Source: Streptomyces sp. ALI-76-A
Lineage (GTDB): Bacteria; Actinomycetota; Actinomycetes; Streptomycetales; Streptomycetaceae
NCBI RefSeq assembly: GCF_030287445.1
Contig: NZ_JASVWB010000002.1
Location: 2,666,001 to 2,730,000, forward strand
Length of the DNA: 64,000 bases
Direction of reading: 5' to 3'
The notes below the pieces were generated by a model. It saw nothing but the letters and a program-made list of their open reading frames with translations. It made no database searches and was not told the DNA's origin. The position numbers and the translations under genes are program-made. Below are positions 17,228-26,786 of this stretch, in pieces. How positions within the stretch are numbered: position 1 is the first letter of the stretch; the number at the start of each line of letters is the position of its first letter.

Positions 17228-18484
17228 TCAGCGGGGCAGCTCGGCGCGGCGCAGGCCGGGCACGCACAGGGCGACGACCCCGCCGAGCCCGCAGACCATC
17301 GCGCTGACCGCGAAGACCGGGCCGGTGCCCCAGGCGCCGATCGCCGCGGCCGACAGCGGCATGCTGAGCGGGGCCAGTCCGAGGCTCGCCAGACTCGCGA
17401 CGGCGGTGACGCGGCCCAGGTAGGCGGGGTCCGACTGGGTCTGCAGCAGGGCCGCGCACAGGGCGCCGCTGAGTCCGGCGAGCAGTCCGACGAGCAGGGC
17501 CGTGCCGGCCGCCACGGCGACGCCGGGCGCCTGGGCGAGCGCGCCGATGGCGACCGAGCCCCCCAGGACCGCGTACGCCGCGGTGTGCCCGGCGTACGGC
17601 AGCCGCCCCCGCACGGTCAGCAGCAGGGAGGCGGCGCCCGCGCCGACGCCGAACCCGGCGAGCACCCAGCCCATCCCGACGGCGCCCCAGCCGCGCTCGT
17701 CGGCGAGCAGGACCAGGCCCACGTTGAGCGGGCCGACGAAGCCGAGGTCTCCCAGGGTGATGGCGACCATCAGGGGGGCGAGGACGCGGTGGCGGCGGAT
17801 GTACCGCAGGCCGGCCACCAGCTCGTGCCAGGCGGTGCCGCCGGCGTCGGCCGCCTTGTCGTCGGAGGGCAGTTCCCGCATCCGTACGGAGAGCAGCAGC
17901 GGCACCGACACGGCGATCAGCAGCGCGGCGAGACCGAAGGCGGCCGCCGCACCGCCGAGCGCCACCCCGAGGCCGCCGAGCGGGCCCCCGACGACGCTCG
18001 CGAACCGGATCCCGAGGCCGCGCATGCCCTGCACGCGCGCGAGCTGGCCGTGGCTCGTCACGCGCGCGGGGAGGGCCCCCACGGCCGGCAGGAACACGGC
18101 GTCGACGGTGCCGAAGACCACGGCCAGCGCGGCGAGGGGCCACAGTCCGGGGTCAGTGGCGAAGAGCAGGACGGCCACCGCGAGAACGGCCGCGCAGCGC
18201 ACGACGTCGCTGCCGATGACCACCCGGCGCGGTCCGAACCGGTCGGCGATCACTCCGCCGCCCAGCATCAGCAGGGCCCGCGGCACGGCGCTCGCCGTCA
18301 TCACCAGGCCCGCCTGCGCGGGCGTTCCGGCCTGGACGGCCGCCCAGGACAGGGCGAGGTAGTAGACGCTGTCGCCGACCATCGAGGACGTGTAGGCGGC
18401 GAGCCAGCGCAGGACGTTGCCGTCGCGGTGGGCGGGGCGCTCGGCGGCGGCCCGCCCGGGTATGACGGGCGCGGTGGTGGTCAC
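17228..18484 (-). CDS. MFS transporter (probable exporter)
   Basis: 418 residues from a GTG with GAGGAAGG upstream. Twelve hydrophobic segments are visible. The loop after helix 2 has the MFS motif GGGVIADRFGPRRVV. The pattern resembles the enterobactin-exporter-like (MFS_3) group of actinobacteria. It is 14 bases after a winged-helix regulator and surely co-transcribed with it. The palindrome in front of the regulator would control both. Efflux of a drug or metabolite is the likely role; the ligand is unknown. Confidence 0.85.
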   Translation of the reverse strand: MTTTAPVIPGRAAAERPAHRDGNVLRWLAAYTSSMVGDSVYYLALSWAAVQAGTPAQAGLVMTASAVPRALLMLGGGVIADRFGPRRVVIGSDVVRCAAVLAVAVLLFATDPGLWPLAALAVVFGTVDAVFLPAVGALPARVTSHGQLARVQGMRGLGIRFASVVGGPLGGLGVALGGAAAAFGLAALLIAVSVPLLLSVRMRELPSDDKAADAGGTAWHELVAGLRYIRRHRVLAPLMVAITLGDLGFVGPLNVGLVLLADERGWGAVGMGWVLAGFGVGAGAASLLLTVRGRLPYAGHTAAYAVLGGSVAIGALAQAPGVAVAAGTALLVGLLAGLSGALCAALLQTQSDPAYLGRVTAVASLASLGLAPLSMPLSAAAIGAWGTGPVFAVSAMVCGLGGVVALCVPGLRRAELPR

Positions 18485-18498
18485 GGAGGTGGCCTTCC

Positions 18499-19086
18499 TC
18501 AGACGCGGAACGGGAACCCGTACACGTGCAGCGCGACGTTCTCGCGCCCTTCGGTGTCGCCGGCGGCCTCGGCGGCCCGGCCCTTCTCGTCGTACTTCTT
18601 CAGCAGGACGTGCACGTCCTTGGACAGCTCGGCGAGTTCGGGCGCCGTCAGCCGCGCCAGGTACTCCGAGTCGAAGGACGCGCTCTTCCAGTCGGCACCC
18701 CAGTGGGGGCGTTCGTCGAGGTGCCGTCGGTACAGCTCGCTGCGCTGCTCGTAGATGAGCCGGGAGGCCGCCGTGTGCGCGGCCGCTTTCTCCGGGGCGT
18801 CCCGGAAGTCCTCGTCGTGGATGCTGAGGCCGTCCGAGGCGGGCTGCCACCAGCGCTCGCGTCCGTCCCCGCTCTGCGGCTCGGCCGGCTCGATCAGGCC
18901 GTGGTCGGCGAGCTTGCGCAGGTGGTAGCTGACCAGGGAGACGGCCTCGTCGACCTGCTCGGAGAGCTGGGAGGCGGTCGCGGTGCGGGCGATGTACAGC
19001 AGCCGGTACAGCTGGATCCGGAGCGGATGGGCGAGGGCCTTGAGGGTGCCGAGATCCGTGATCCGGCGGTTCTCCTGGGAGGGCAT
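18499..19086 (-). CDS. ArsR/winged-helix transcriptional regulator
   Basis: 195 residues with AGGGTGAGG before the ATG. Residues 8-85 form a winged helix: LKALAHPLRIQLYRLL, TASQLSEQV, then the recognition helix SLVSYHLRKLADHGLIEP. Residues ~95-195 form a C-terminal ligand or dimer region with no metal-binding cysteine cluster, so it is not a classical metal sensor. It precedes the MFS gene and is transcribed from a region with a perfect 13-bp inverted repeat, as expected for an autorepressor that releases DNA when the exported compound binds. Confidence 0.87.
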   Translation of the reverse strand: MPSQENRRITDLGTLKALAHPLRIQLYRLLYIARTATASQLSEQVDEAVSLVSYHLRKLADHGLIEPAEPQSGDGRERWWQPASDGLSIHDEDFRDAPEKAAAHTAASRLIYEQRSELYRRHLDERPHWGADWKSASFDSEYLARLTAPELAELSKDVHVLLKKYDEKGRAAEAAGDTEGRENVALHVYGFPFRV

Positions 19087-19108
19087 GGCCTCACCCTAGA
19101 TACGCAGT

Positions 19109-19140
19109 AGAAGTTGCGCAATCTATTTTGCGCAACTTCT
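19109..19140. promoter_or_regulatory. Perfect inverted repeat, candidate operator of the ArsR-type regulator
   Basis: Arms of 13 bases, AGAAGTTGCGCAA and its exact reverse complement, are separated by TCTATT. The element begins 22 bases before the regulator's ATG and is much more A+T-rich than its surroundings. Confidence 0.75.
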
Positions 19141-19172
19141 CTTTCGTACCTACGGCGAAGAACCCCCGACGG

Positions 19173-19210
19173 AAAAAAGAACCCCGGCCGCCGTCGGGCG
19201 ACCGGGGTTC
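19173..19210 (-). terminator. Rho-independent terminator of the his operon
   Basis: A perfect 9-bp stem (19179-19187 with 19202-19210, CCGGGGTTC type) is followed on the minus transcript by six T residues. It lies after the hisF stop and before the ArsR-type regulator. A second stem, CCCGACGG with CCGTCGGG (19165-19172, 19191-19198), interleaves with the first. Confidence 0.8.
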
Positions 19211-19225
19211 GAAGGCGGCGTGGTG

Positions 19226-19981
19226 TCACCTCACCGCGTGCCCCGCCTCCCGCAGTGTCTCCTTGACCTGGCCGATCCGCAGATCGCCGAAGTGGAAGAC
19301 GGACGCCGCGAGCACCGCGTCCGCGCCCGCCGCGACGGCCGGCGGGAAGTCGGCCAGCCTGCCCGCGCCGCCGGAGGCGATCACCGGGACGCTCACGTGC
19401 TTGCGGACCGCGGCGATCATCTCCAGGTCGTAGCCGTCCTTCGTGCCGTCCGCGTCCATCGAGTTGAGCAGGATCTCCCCCGCGCCCAGCTCGGCGGCCC
19501 GGTGCGCCCACTCGACGGCGTCGATGCCGGTGCCCTCGCGGCCGCCGTGGGTGGTCACCTCGAAGGAGCCCGACGCGGTGCGGCGGGCGTCCACCGACAG
19601 GACCAGCACCTGCCGGCCGAACCGCTCGGCGATCTCCCGGATCAGGTCCGGCCGGGCGATGGCGGCCGTGTTGACGCCCACCTTGTCCGCGCCCGCCCGC
19701 AGCAGCTTGTCCACGTCCTCGGCCGTGCGGACGCCGCCGCCGACCGTCAGCGGGATGAACACCTGCTCGGCGGTGCGGCGCACCACGTCGTACGTCGTCT
19801 CGCGGTTGCCCGACGAGGCGGTGATGTCCAGGAACGTCAGCTCGTCGGCGCCCTCGGCGTCGTACACCTTGGCCATCTCGACGGGGTCGCCCGCGTCGCG
19901 CAGGTTCTGGAAGTTGACGCCCTTGACGACCCGGCCGTTGTCCACGTCCAGGCAGGGGATGACTCGGACCGCCAGGGTCAT
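19226..19981 (-). CDS. hisF: Imidazole glycerol phosphate synthase, cyclase subunit
   Basis: 251 residues, a (beta-alpha)8 barrel. HisF uses ammonia from HisH to turn PRFAR into imidazole glycerol phosphate and AICAR. The catalytic Asp is in [16 protein letters not shown] near residue 11; the second is in VLSVDARR near 130. Phosphate loops GGGVRT and ASGGAG are intact. The ATG overlaps the ridA stop (ATGA). It is the last gene of the main his operon and is followed by a strong terminator. Confidence 0.97.
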   Translation of the reverse strand: MTLAVRVIPCLDVDNGRVVKGVNFQNLRDAGDPVEMAKVYDAEGADELTFLDITASSGNRETTYDVVRRTAEQVFIPLTVGGGVRTAEDVDKLLRAGADKVGVNTAAIARPDLIREIAERFGRQVLVLSVDARRTASGSFEVTTHGGREGTGIDAVEWAHRAAELGAGEILLNSMDADGTKDGYDLEMIAAVRKHVSVPVIASGGAGRLADFPPAVAAGADAVLAASVFHFGDLRIGQVKETLREAGHAVR

Positions 19982-20376
19982 GACCGCTCCGCCCCTCGGT
20001 ACGCCTCCACCTCGACCTCGACCACCAGGCTGGGGTCCACGAAGCCGGAGACGATCAGCATGGAGGCGGCGGGCCGGACGGAGTCGAACAGCGCCTTGTG
20101 CGCCCGCCCGACGTCCTCCACGTCCCGGGCGTGGGTGAGGTACATGCGGGTCCGCACCACGTCCTCGCGGCCGAGGCCCAGCTGTCCGAGCGCCGCGAAC
20201 GCGACGTCGAAGGCGTTGACCGTCTGCTCGTAGGGGTCGCCCGCGGCGATCTCGCCGTCCACGATGGACGTGCAGCCGGAGACCAGCACCAGGCCGTTCG
20301 GCAGTTCCACCGCACGGGAGTACCCGAAGGTCTCCTCCCAGGGCGCGCCGGTCGTCACACGTCGCAGATCGCTCAC
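19978..20376 (-). CDS. RidA/YjgF family enamine-imine deaminase
   Basis: 132 residues with the RidA fold: [37 protein letters not shown], and [11 protein letters not shown] at the end. The Arg of VVRTRMYLT is the catalytic type. RidA proteins hydrolyse reactive enamines such as 2-aminoacrylate. Its place inside the his operon, overlapping priA and hisF by four bases, points to a task linked to amino-acid synthesis, perhaps clearing an enamine by-product; this is inference. The start is GTG. Confidence 0.88.
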   Translation of the reverse strand: MSDLRRVTTGAPWEETFGYSRAVELPNGLVLVSGCTSIVDGEIAAGDPYEQTVNAFDVAFAALGQLGLGREDVVRTRMYLTHARDVEDVGRAHKALFDSVRPAASMLIVSGFVDPSLVVEVEVEAYRGAERS

Positions 20377-21101
20377 TTGGCCACCGCCTCCAGGGCTTCT
20401 TCGAGGGTGAACGCCTTCGCGTACAGCGCCTTCCCGACGATGGCGCCCTCGACACCGAGGGGGACCAGCCCGGCGAGGGCCCGCAGGTCGTCCAGGGACG
20501 ACACGCCGCCGGAGGCCACGACCGGGCGGTCGGTGGCCGCGCACACGTTCCTCAGCAGGTCCAGGTTCGGGCCCTGGAGCGTGCCGTCCTTGGCGATGTC
20601 GGTCACCACGTACCGCGCGCAGCCCTCCTTGTCGAGGCGCTCCAGCGTCTCGTAGAGGTCGCCGCCGTCACGGGTCCAGCCGCGTCCGCGCAGGGTCGTC
20701 CCGCGGACGTCGAGACCGACCGCGATCCTGTCGCCGTGCTCGGCGATGACCTTGGCGACCCACTCCGGGGTCTCCAGGGCGGCCGTGCCGAGGTTCACCC
20801 GGGTGCAGCCGGTGGCCAGGGCGGCGGCCAGGGTGGCGTCGTCCCGGATGCCGCCGGACAGCTCGACCTTGATGTCCATCGCCCCGGTGACCTCCCCGAC
20901 CAGGGCCCGGTTGTCGCCGGTGCCGAACGCCGCGTCCAGGTCGACCAGGTGCAGCCACTCGGCGCCCGCCCGCTGCCAGGCGAGGGCGGCCTCCAGGGGC
21001 GAGCCGTACGAGGTCTCCGTACCGGACTCGCCGTGCACGAGCCGGACCGCCTGGCCGTCACGGACGTCCACGGCGGGGAGGAGTTCGAGCTTCGAAGCCA
21101 T
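20373..21101 (-). CDS. priA: Bifunctional HisA/TrpF isomerase PriA
   Basis: 242 residues, a (beta-alpha)8 barrel. In Streptomyces and Mycobacterium PriA isomerises both ProFAR (histidine) and phosphoribosylanthranilate (tryptophan). The two Asp bases lie in [14 protein letters not shown] near residue 12 and [15 protein letters not shown] near 130. The phosphate-binding VASGGVSS and a [10 protein letters not shown] loop are intact. No separate trpF is in the window, which fits the double role. The start overlaps the hisH stop by one base (TGATG). Confidence 0.95.
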   Translation of the reverse strand: MASKLELLPAVDVRDGQAVRLVHGESGTETSYGSPLEAALAWQRAGAEWLHLVDLDAAFGTGDNRALVGEVTGAMDIKVELSGGIRDDATLAAALATGCTRVNLGTAALETPEWVAKVIAEHGDRIAVGLDVRGTTLRGRGWTRDGGDLYETLERLDKEGCARYVVTDIAKDGTLQGPNLDLLRNVCAATDRPVVASGGVSSLDDLRALAGLVPLGVEGAIVGKALYAKAFTLEEALEAVAK

Positions 21102-21745
21102 CAGAGGGTTCCGATCCAGTTGTTCAGCAGCTGCGCTCCGGCGTCGCCGGACTTCTCGGGGTGGAACTGCGTGGCCCACAGGGCGCCGTTCTCCACGGCG
21201 GCCACGAAGGGCTTGCCGTGTGTCGACCAGGTCACCAGCGGGGCGCGCAGCGCGGGGTTCGTGGCCTGGAAGCTCCACTCGTGGACGGCGTAGGAGTGCA
21301 CGAAGTAGAAGCGCGCGTCCGCGTCCAGGCCCGCGAACAGCTCGGAGCCGGCGGGCACGTCGACCGTGTTCCAGCCCATGTGGGGCACGATGTCGGCCTC
21401 CAGCGGCGCGACAGCGCCGGGCCACTCGTCGAGGCCCTCGCTCTCCACGCCGTGCTCGATGCCACGCGCGAAGAGGATCTGCATGCCGACGCAGATGCCC
21501 ATGACCGGACGGCCGCCGGACAGCCGGCGGTCGATGATCCAGTCCCCGCGCGCCTCCCGCAGGCCCTTCATGCAGGCGGCGAAGGCACCGACGCCCGGCA
21601 CCAGCAGACCGTCCGCGTTCATCGCCGTGTCGTAGTCACGCGTGATCTCGACGTCGGCTCCCGCGCGCGCGAGGGCACGCTCGGCGGAGCGGACGTTCCC
21701 GAAGCCGTAGTCGAAGACGACGACCTTCTTCACACCGGTGCTCAA
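21101..21745 (-). CDS. hisH: Imidazole glycerol phosphate synthase, glutamine amidotransferase subunit
   Basis: 214 residues from a TTG. HisH supplies ammonia to HisF from glutamine. The nucleophile Cys is in [10 protein letters not shown] near residue 84, and the His/Glu pair is in [10 protein letters not shown] near 195. I chose the TTG at 21745 because GGAGG lies exactly 7 bases upstream and the stop of the preceding small ORF overlaps it as TTGA, the pattern of the rest of the operon. The GTG at 21751, two codons earlier, leaves only one base after GGAGG. Confidence 0.95.
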   Translation of the reverse strand: MSTGVKKVVVFDYGFGNVRSAERALARAGADVEITRDYDTAMNADGLLVPGVGAFAACMKGLREARGDWIIDRRLSGGRPVMGICVGMQILFARGIEHGVESEGLDEWPGAVAPLEADIVPHMGWNTVDVPAGSELFAGLDADARFYFVHSYAVHEWSFQATNPALRAPLVTWSTHGKPFVAAVENGALWATQFHPEKSGDAGAQLLNNWIGTL

Positions 21746-21906
21746 TTCCACACCTCCAGCCTCATGACGCCCGCGACGAGGCACATCGCGGCGCCGACCG
21801 AGAGCAGCACGATGAGGCTCTTCGGCATCTGCTGCTTGACGAAGGAGTAGATCCCGCCGGCCAGGAACAGGCCGACGACGATCAGCAGGGTCGACAGGCC
21901 GGTCAC
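21742..21906 (-). CDS. 54-residue two-helix membrane protein within the his operon
   Basis: This ORF is too short for usual length cut-offs. It starts with GTG at 21906, overlapping the hisB stop (GTGA), and ends with a TGA that overlaps the hisH start. It has two membrane segments: residues ~4-22 ([19 protein letters not shown]) and ~31-48 ([16 protein letters not shown]). They are joined by the polar turn VKQQMPKS, and the protein ends MRLEVWN. Exact coupling on both sides and a normal hydrophobic pattern make it a real gene. The function is unknown. A hypothetical gene lies at the corresponding place in S. coelicolor. Confidence 0.8.
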   Translation of the reverse strand: MTGLSTLLIVVGLFLAGGIYSFVKQQMPKSLIVLLSVGAAMCLVAGVMRLEVWN

Positions 21907-22496
21907 AGCGCGCCCTTCGTGGACGGGAGGATGCCGGCCGCGCGCGGGTCACGCTCACTGGCGTACCGCAGGGCCCGGGCCAGCGCCTTGAACTGGCACT
22001 CCACGATGTGGTGCGCGTTGCGTCCGTAGGGCACGTGCACGTGCAGCGCGATCTGGGCCTGGGCGACGAAGGACTCCAGGATGTGCCGGGTCATCGTGGT
22101 GTCGTACTCGCCGATCATCGGCGCCATCTTCTCGGGCTCGGTGTGCACGAGGTAGGGGCGGCCGGACAGGTCGACGGTGACCTGGGCGAGGGACTCGTCC
22201 AGGGGCACCGTGCAGTTGCCGAAGCGGTAGATCCCCACCTTGTCGCCGAGTGCCTGCTTGAAGGCGGCACCCAGCGCGAGGGCGGTGTCCTCGATGGTGT
22301 GGTGGGAGTCGATGTGCAGGTCGCCCTCGGTCCTCACGGTCAGGTCGAACAGACCGTGCCGGCCGAGCTGGTCGAGCATGTGGTCGTAGAAGCCGACCCC
22401 TGTCGCCACCTCGACCTTGCCGGTCCCGTCGAGGTCGATCTCGACGAGGACCGAGGTCTCCTTCGTCACCCGCTCCACGCGGCCTACGCGGCTCAT
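21903..22496 (-). CDS. hisB: Imidazoleglycerol-phosphate dehydratase
   Basis: 197 residues, the mono-functional size without a phosphatase domain. It dehydrates imidazole glycerol phosphate using two Mn ions. The metal motifs [27 protein letters not shown] and [14 protein letters not shown] are all intact. The ATG overlaps the hisC stop (ATGA). Confidence 0.97.
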   Translation of the reverse strand: MSRVGRVERVTKETSVLVEIDLDGTGKVEVATGVGFYDHMLDQLGRHGLFDLTVRTEGDLHIDSHHTIEDTALALGAAFKQALGDKVGIYRFGNCTVPLDESLAQVTVDLSGRPYLVHTEPEKMAPMIGEYDTTMTRHILESFVAQAQIALHVHVPYGRNAHHIVECQFKALARALRYASERDPRAAGILPSTKGAL

Positions 22497-23596
22497 GCGC
22501 TCTCCTTCTTCAACTCACGGACCGCGTCGAGGAACGCGTCGTTCTCTTCGGGGGTCCCGGTGGTCACCCGCAGCCAGCCGGGTACGCCGTTGTCCCGGAC
22601 CAAGACGCCCCGGTCGAGGATCTGCTGCCACATCACGTGCGCGTCGGCGAACCGGCCGAACTGTACGAAGTTGGCGTCCGACGCGGTGACGTCGTAGCCG
22701 ATCGCCAGCAGTTCGGTGACCAGCCGGTCCCGCTCCGCCTTCAGCTGCTCCACGTAACCGAGCAGCGTGCCGGTGTGTTCCAGGGCGGCCAGGGCGGTCG
22801 CCTGGGTGATCGCCGACAGGTGGTACGGCAGCCGGACGAGCTGGACGGCGTCCACGACCGCCGGGTGGGCGGCGAGGTAGCCGAGGCGCAGTCCGGCCGC
22901 GCCGAAGGCCTTCGACATCGTCCGCGAGACGACCAGGTTCGGCCGGCCCTCGATCAGCGGCAGCAGCGAGCCGCCGTGGCTGAACTCGATGTAGGCCTCG
23001 TCGACCACCACCATCGAGGGCTTCGCGGCCTGCGCGGCCTCGTACAGGGCGAGGACGGTCTCCGGCGGGACCGCGGTGCCGGTGGGGTTGTTGGGGGTGG
23101 TGACGAACACGACGTCCGGCCGGTGCTCGGCGAGGGACTTCTCGGCGGCGGCGAGGTCGATCGTGAAGTCCTCGTGACGCGGACCGGAGATCCAGCCCGT
23201 ACCGGTGCCGCGCGCGATGAGACCGTGCATGGAGTACGACGGCTCGAAACCGATCGCCGTACGGCCCGGTCCGCCGAAGGTCTGCAACAGCTGCTGGATG
23301 ACCTCGTTGGAACCGTTGGCCGCCCAGACGTTGGCCGGCCCCACCGGGTGACCGGAGGTGTCCGTCAGGTACCGGGCGAGCCGCGTGCGCAGCTCGACCG
23401 CGTCCCGGTCGGGGTAGCGGTTGAGGTGCCGGGCCGCCTCACGGACCCGCTCGGCGATCCGTTCGACCAGCGGCTCGGGCAGCGGGTAGGGGTTCTCGTT
23501 GGTGTTCAGCCGTACGGGGACGTCCAGCTGGGGCGCGCCGTAGGGGGACTTGCCGCGCAGCTCGTCCCGTACGGGGAGATCGTCGATGCCGGTCAC
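22493..23596 (-). CDS. hisC: Histidinol-phosphate aminotransferase
   Basis: 367 residues, fold-type I PLP enzyme. [12 protein letters not shown] near residue 28 binds substrate, and [12 protein letters not shown] and [10 protein letters not shown] hold PLP. The Schiff-base lysine is in [17 protein letters not shown] near 230. I chose the GTG at 23596 because it overlaps the hisD stop (GTGA) and the protein then begins with the usual [13 protein letters not shown]. An ATG seven codons upstream would overlap more deeply into hisD. Confidence 0.95.
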   Translation of the reverse strand: MTGIDDLPVRDELRGKSPYGAPQLDVPVRLNTNENPYPLPEPLVERIAERVREAARHLNRYPDRDAVELRTRLARYLTDTSGHPVGPANVWAANGSNEVIQQLLQTFGGPGRTAIGFEPSYSMHGLIARGTGTGWISGPRHEDFTIDLAAAEKSLAEHRPDVVFVTTPNNPTGTAVPPETVLALYEAAQAAKPSMVVVDEAYIEFSHGGSLLPLIEGRPNLVVSRTMSKAFGAAGLRLGYLAAHPAVVDAVQLVRLPYHLSAITQATALAALEHTGTLLGYVEQLKAERDRLVTELLAIGYDVTASDANFVQFGRFADAHVMWQQILDRGVLVRDNGVPGWLRVTTGTPEENDAFLDAVRELKKESA

Positions 23597-24918
23597 GTGC
23601 TCTGGGGAACCTTCCATCCGAACCGCGCCTTGATCGCCGCCCCGTGGGCCGGCAGATCCTCCGCCTCCGCCAGCGTCACCACGTGATGCGCCACGTCGGC
23701 CAGCGCGTCCTTCGTGTAGTCGACGATGTGGATGCCGCGCAGGAAGGACTGGACGGACAGGCCCGAGGAGTGGCAGGCGCAGCCGCCGGTGGGCAGGACG
23801 TGGTTGGACCCGGCCGCGTAGTCGCCGAGCGAGACCGGCGCCCAGGGGCCGATGAAGACCGCGCCGGCGTTGCGGACCCGGTCGGCCACCGCGGCGGCGT
23901 CGGCCGTCTGGATCTCCAGGTGTTCGGCGCCGTACGCGTTCACCACCCGGAGGCCCTCGTCGACGCCGTCGACCAGCACGATCGCGGACTGCCGGCCGGC
24001 GAGCGCCGGGCGGATCCGGTCCTCGATGTGCCGGGTGGCCGCGACCTGCGGCTCCAGTTCCTTCTCCACCGCGTCCGCGAGGGCGACGGAGTCGGTGACC
24101 AGGACGGCGGCGGCCAGCGGGTCGTGCTCGGCCTGGCTGATCAGGTCGGAGGCGACGTGCACCGGGTCGGCGGTGTCGTCCGCGAGGATCGCGATCTCGG
24201 TCGGCCCGGCCTCCGCGTCGATGCCGATCTTGCCGGTGAAGTAGCGCTTGGCCGCGGCGACCCAGATGTTGCCGGGGCCGGTGACCATGTCGGCGGGCGG
24301 GCAGGACTCGGTGCCGTACGCGAACATCGCGACCGCGGTCGCGCCGCCGGCCGCGTACACCTCGTCGACGCCGAGCAGCGCGCAGGCGGCGAGGATCGTC
24401 GGGTGCGGCAGCCCGCCGAAGTCGGCCTGTGCCGGGGAGGCGAGCGCGATGGACTCGACGCCGGCCTCCTGCGCGGGCACCACGTTCATGATCACGGAGG
24501 ACGGGTAGACGGACCGCCCGCCGGGCGCGTACAGCCCGACCCGGTCGACCGGGACCCACTTCTCGGTGACCGATCCGCCGGGTACGACCTCGGTGGTGTG
24601 GGTGGAGCGCCGCTGCGCGCGGTGGACGAGACGGGCCCGCCGGACGGACTCCTCCAGGGCCGCGCGCACGGCCGGGTCGAGCTCGTCGAGCGCCCTGGTC
24701 AGCGCCTCGGCCGGGACGCGTACCGATTCCAGCCGGACCCCGTCGAACTTCTCGGCGAAGTCGATCAGCGCCGCGTCGCCCCGATGATGCACGGCCTCGC
24801 AGATCGGACGCACCTTCTCCAGGGCGGCCGAGACGTCGAAGTCGGCTCGGGGCAGCAGGTCGCGCAGGGCGGGGCCCTCGGGAAGGGCGTCGCCGCGCAG
24901 ATCGATTCGGGAGATCAC
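23593..24918 (-). CDS. hisD: Histidinol dehydrogenase
   Basis: 441 residues. HisD oxidises L-histidinol to histidine in two NAD steps with a Zn ion. Conserved blocks include [59 protein letters not shown] and AYGAEHLEI, ending in [10 protein letters not shown] with TGG before it. The GTG at 24918 opens the operon. GAGAAT seven bases upstream might be a -10 box of a leaderless message. It is divergent from a membrane protein gene. Confidence 0.96.
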   Translation of the reverse strand: MISRIDLRGDALPEGPALRDLLPRADFDVSAALEKVRPICEAVHHRGDAALIDFAEKFDGVRLESVRVPAEALTRALDELDPAVRAALEESVRRARLVHRAQRRSTHTTEVVPGGSVTEKWVPVDRVGLYAPGGRSVYPSSVIMNVVPAQEAGVESIALASPAQADFGGLPHPTILAACALLGVDEVYAAGGATAVAMFAYGTESCPPADMVTGPGNIWVAAAKRYFTGKIGIDAEAGPTEIAILADDTADPVHVASDLISQAEHDPLAAAVLVTDSVALADAVEKELEPQVAATRHIEDRIRPALAGRQSAIVLVDGVDEGLRVVNAYGAEHLEIQTADAAAVADRVRNAGAVFIGPWAPVSLGDYAAGSNHVLPTGGCACHSSGLSVQSFLRGIHIVDYTKDALADVAHHVVTLAEAEDLPAHGAAIKARFGWKVPQST

Positions 24919-24959
24919 GCCGTCAATTCTCGCAGACCGGGATCGGGCGTCGTCCGCGC

Positions 24960-24976
24960 GTATCAATGGCTGATAC
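24960..24976. promoter_or_regulatory. Inverted repeat GTATCA-N5-TGATAC in divergent region
   Basis: A perfect 6-bp inverted repeat lies 42-58 bases before hisD, inside the 170-bp divergent region with the next gene. It could be an operator; no known consensus was recognised. Confidence 0.4.
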
Positions 24977-25088
24977 AGAACATCCCGGGAACCCGCGGGA
25001 CGTCCTTCACCCCACGTGTTCGACCCGTCACACAGCGGGCATGAACAGCTGTACGAAAGGTTGGAGCAGCGGGGAGGAAGGAAGCACT

Positions 25089-26666
25089 GTGACCGAGGGG
25101 GCCGGCCTGCGGGACGGTGGACCGCCGGACGATCTGACCGCCGCCGAGGCCGGCATGTGGCAGGCCTTCCGCAACGGCACCGTGTACGACCTGAGCAGCG
25201 GCGACACCGTCGTCGACGATCCACACGGCGGGCATCCCTGGGGGCCCGAGCGGACCGTGCGGGCCCGCATCGTGTGCTGGCTGCTCCTGGACGGACCGCC
25301 CGCGCTCGCCGGCCGGGTGTCCTCCCTGAAGCTGGTGGGGGTGCGGATCAGCGGCTCCCTGGACATCGCGGGCGGCACGGTGGTGCCGTACGTCGAGATG
25401 CGGAACTGCCGCTTCGAGCAGGACGTCCTGCTGCCGGAGGCGCGTTTCACGACCGTACGGATGGTGGACTGCTCGGTGCCCCGGCTGGAGGCGGCCCGGG
25501 TGCACACCGAGGGCGACCTGCACCTGCCGCGCTGCCGGTTCCACCGCGGCATCCGGCTCACCGACGCGCAGATCGGCACGGACCTGATGCTCAACCAGGC
25601 GATCGTCCACCGCGACCGCAGCGGCCGCTCCATCGCCGCGGACGGCATGAGCGTCGGCCAGGACCTCCAGGCCGAGCTGCTGGAGTCGCACGGCGAGCTG
25701 AGCCTGCGCAGCGCCAAGATCGGCGTCTCGCTGAGCCTGCGCGGCGCCCGGCTGGTCAACCCGTACGGGCGACTCGCCCTGAACGCCCCGCAGCTGACCG
25801 TGGAGCGCTCGCTGTACCTGACCCCGGCGGGCGTCGGCAGCGTCGCGCTCAGCGGCACCACACCCGCGCGCGGGACGCGCGTCCAGCGGTTCGAGTGCCA
25901 GGGCGGGGTGCGGCTGGACGACGGGCGGTTCGGGGACGCGGTCGACCTGGAACGGGCCCGCTTCACCTTCACCGACGAGCAGGAGCTGTCGCTGCGCCGC
26001 GTGCAGACGCCGGAGCTGCGCTTCCTCGGGGACCGGCCGGCGCGGGGCATGGTCGTGCTGTCGGGGGCGCGGGTGGTCAACCTGATGGACCGGGCGGACG
26101 CCTGGCCGGGCCCGGGGCGGCTGCACATGGGCGGCTTCGGTTACGAGAACCTGGTGCCGCGCGGCCCGTTCCCGCTGGACGCACGGCTGGACTGGGTCGC
26201 GGCGGCGACCGCCGAGTACAACCCGGAGCCCTACGAACGGCTCGCCTCGGTGCTGCGGGCCGGCGGTGAGGACGAGGACGCGCGCGAGGTGCTGCTCGCC
26301 AAGCAGCGCCGCCGCCGGGAGAGCCTGCCGGTCGCGGCCAAGCTCTGGGGGTACGCCCAGGACTGGACGGTCGCCTACGGATACCGGCCGGGCCGGGCGG
26401 CCGTATGGATGGCGGTGCTGTGGGCGGCGAGTTCGGTAGCCTTCGCGCAGGCAGACCATCCGCCCCTCAAGCGCGGCGAGCATCCGCCGTGGGACCCCGT
26501 TCTGTTCGCCCTCGATCTGCTGCTGCCGGTGATCGACCTGGGCCAGGTCGGGTTCTGGCAGCTGAACGGCGGCTGGCAGTGGCTGGCCGCGGTGCTCGTC
26601 CTGGTGGGCTGGGTGCTGGCGACGACGGTGGCGGCGGGGGCGACGCGCCTTCTGCGGCGCGGTTGA
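25089..26666 (+). CDS. Membrane protein with solenoid-like cytoplasmic domain, function unknown
   Basis: 525 residues from a GTG with GGAGGAAGG 9 bases upstream. Residues ~60-400 are a succession of short strands with regular turns ([57 protein letters not shown]), as in right-handed beta-helix or pentapeptide-like proteins. A charged helix with [11 protein letters not shown] follows. Three hydrophobic segments end the protein, at roughly 435-455, 465-485 and 495-518. No catalytic motif was found. A cytoplasmic beta-solenoid anchored at the membrane is the best description. It is divergent from hisD. Confidence 0.7.
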   Translation: MTEGAGLRDGGPPDDLTAAEAGMWQAFRNGTVYDLSSGDTVVDDPHGGHPWGPERTVRARIVCWLLLDGPPALAGRVSSLKLVGVRISGSLDIAGGTVVPYVEMRNCRFEQDVLLPEARFTTVRMVDCSVPRLEAARVHTEGDLHLPRCRFHRGIRLTDAQIGTDLMLNQAIVHRDRSGRSIAADGMSVGQDLQAELLESHGELSLRSAKIGVSLSLRGARLVNPYGRLALNAPQLTVERSLYLTPAGVGSVALSGTTPARGTRVQRFECQGGVRLDDGRFGDAVDLERARFTFTDEQELSLRRVQTPELRFLGDRPARGMVVLSGARVVNLMDRADAWPGPGRLHMGGFGYENLVPRGPFPLDARLDWVAAATAEYNPEPYERLASVLRAGGEDEDAREVLLAKQRRRRESLPVAAKLWGYAQDWTVAYGYRPGRAAVWMAVLWAASSVAFAQADHPPLKRGEHPPWDPVLFALDLLLPVIDLGQVGFWQLNGGWQWLAAVLVLVGWVLATTVAAGATRLLRRG

Positions 26667-26786
26667 CGGTGCTGGTGTGACCAGAGTTGTTGAACGGTCA
26701 CCTTTTTACCTACCCTTGACCGGGGGACGTACAACTTTTCGCGACTTGCCGGATGAACCTGGCGCAGCGATCACCCGCGTCTTTCA

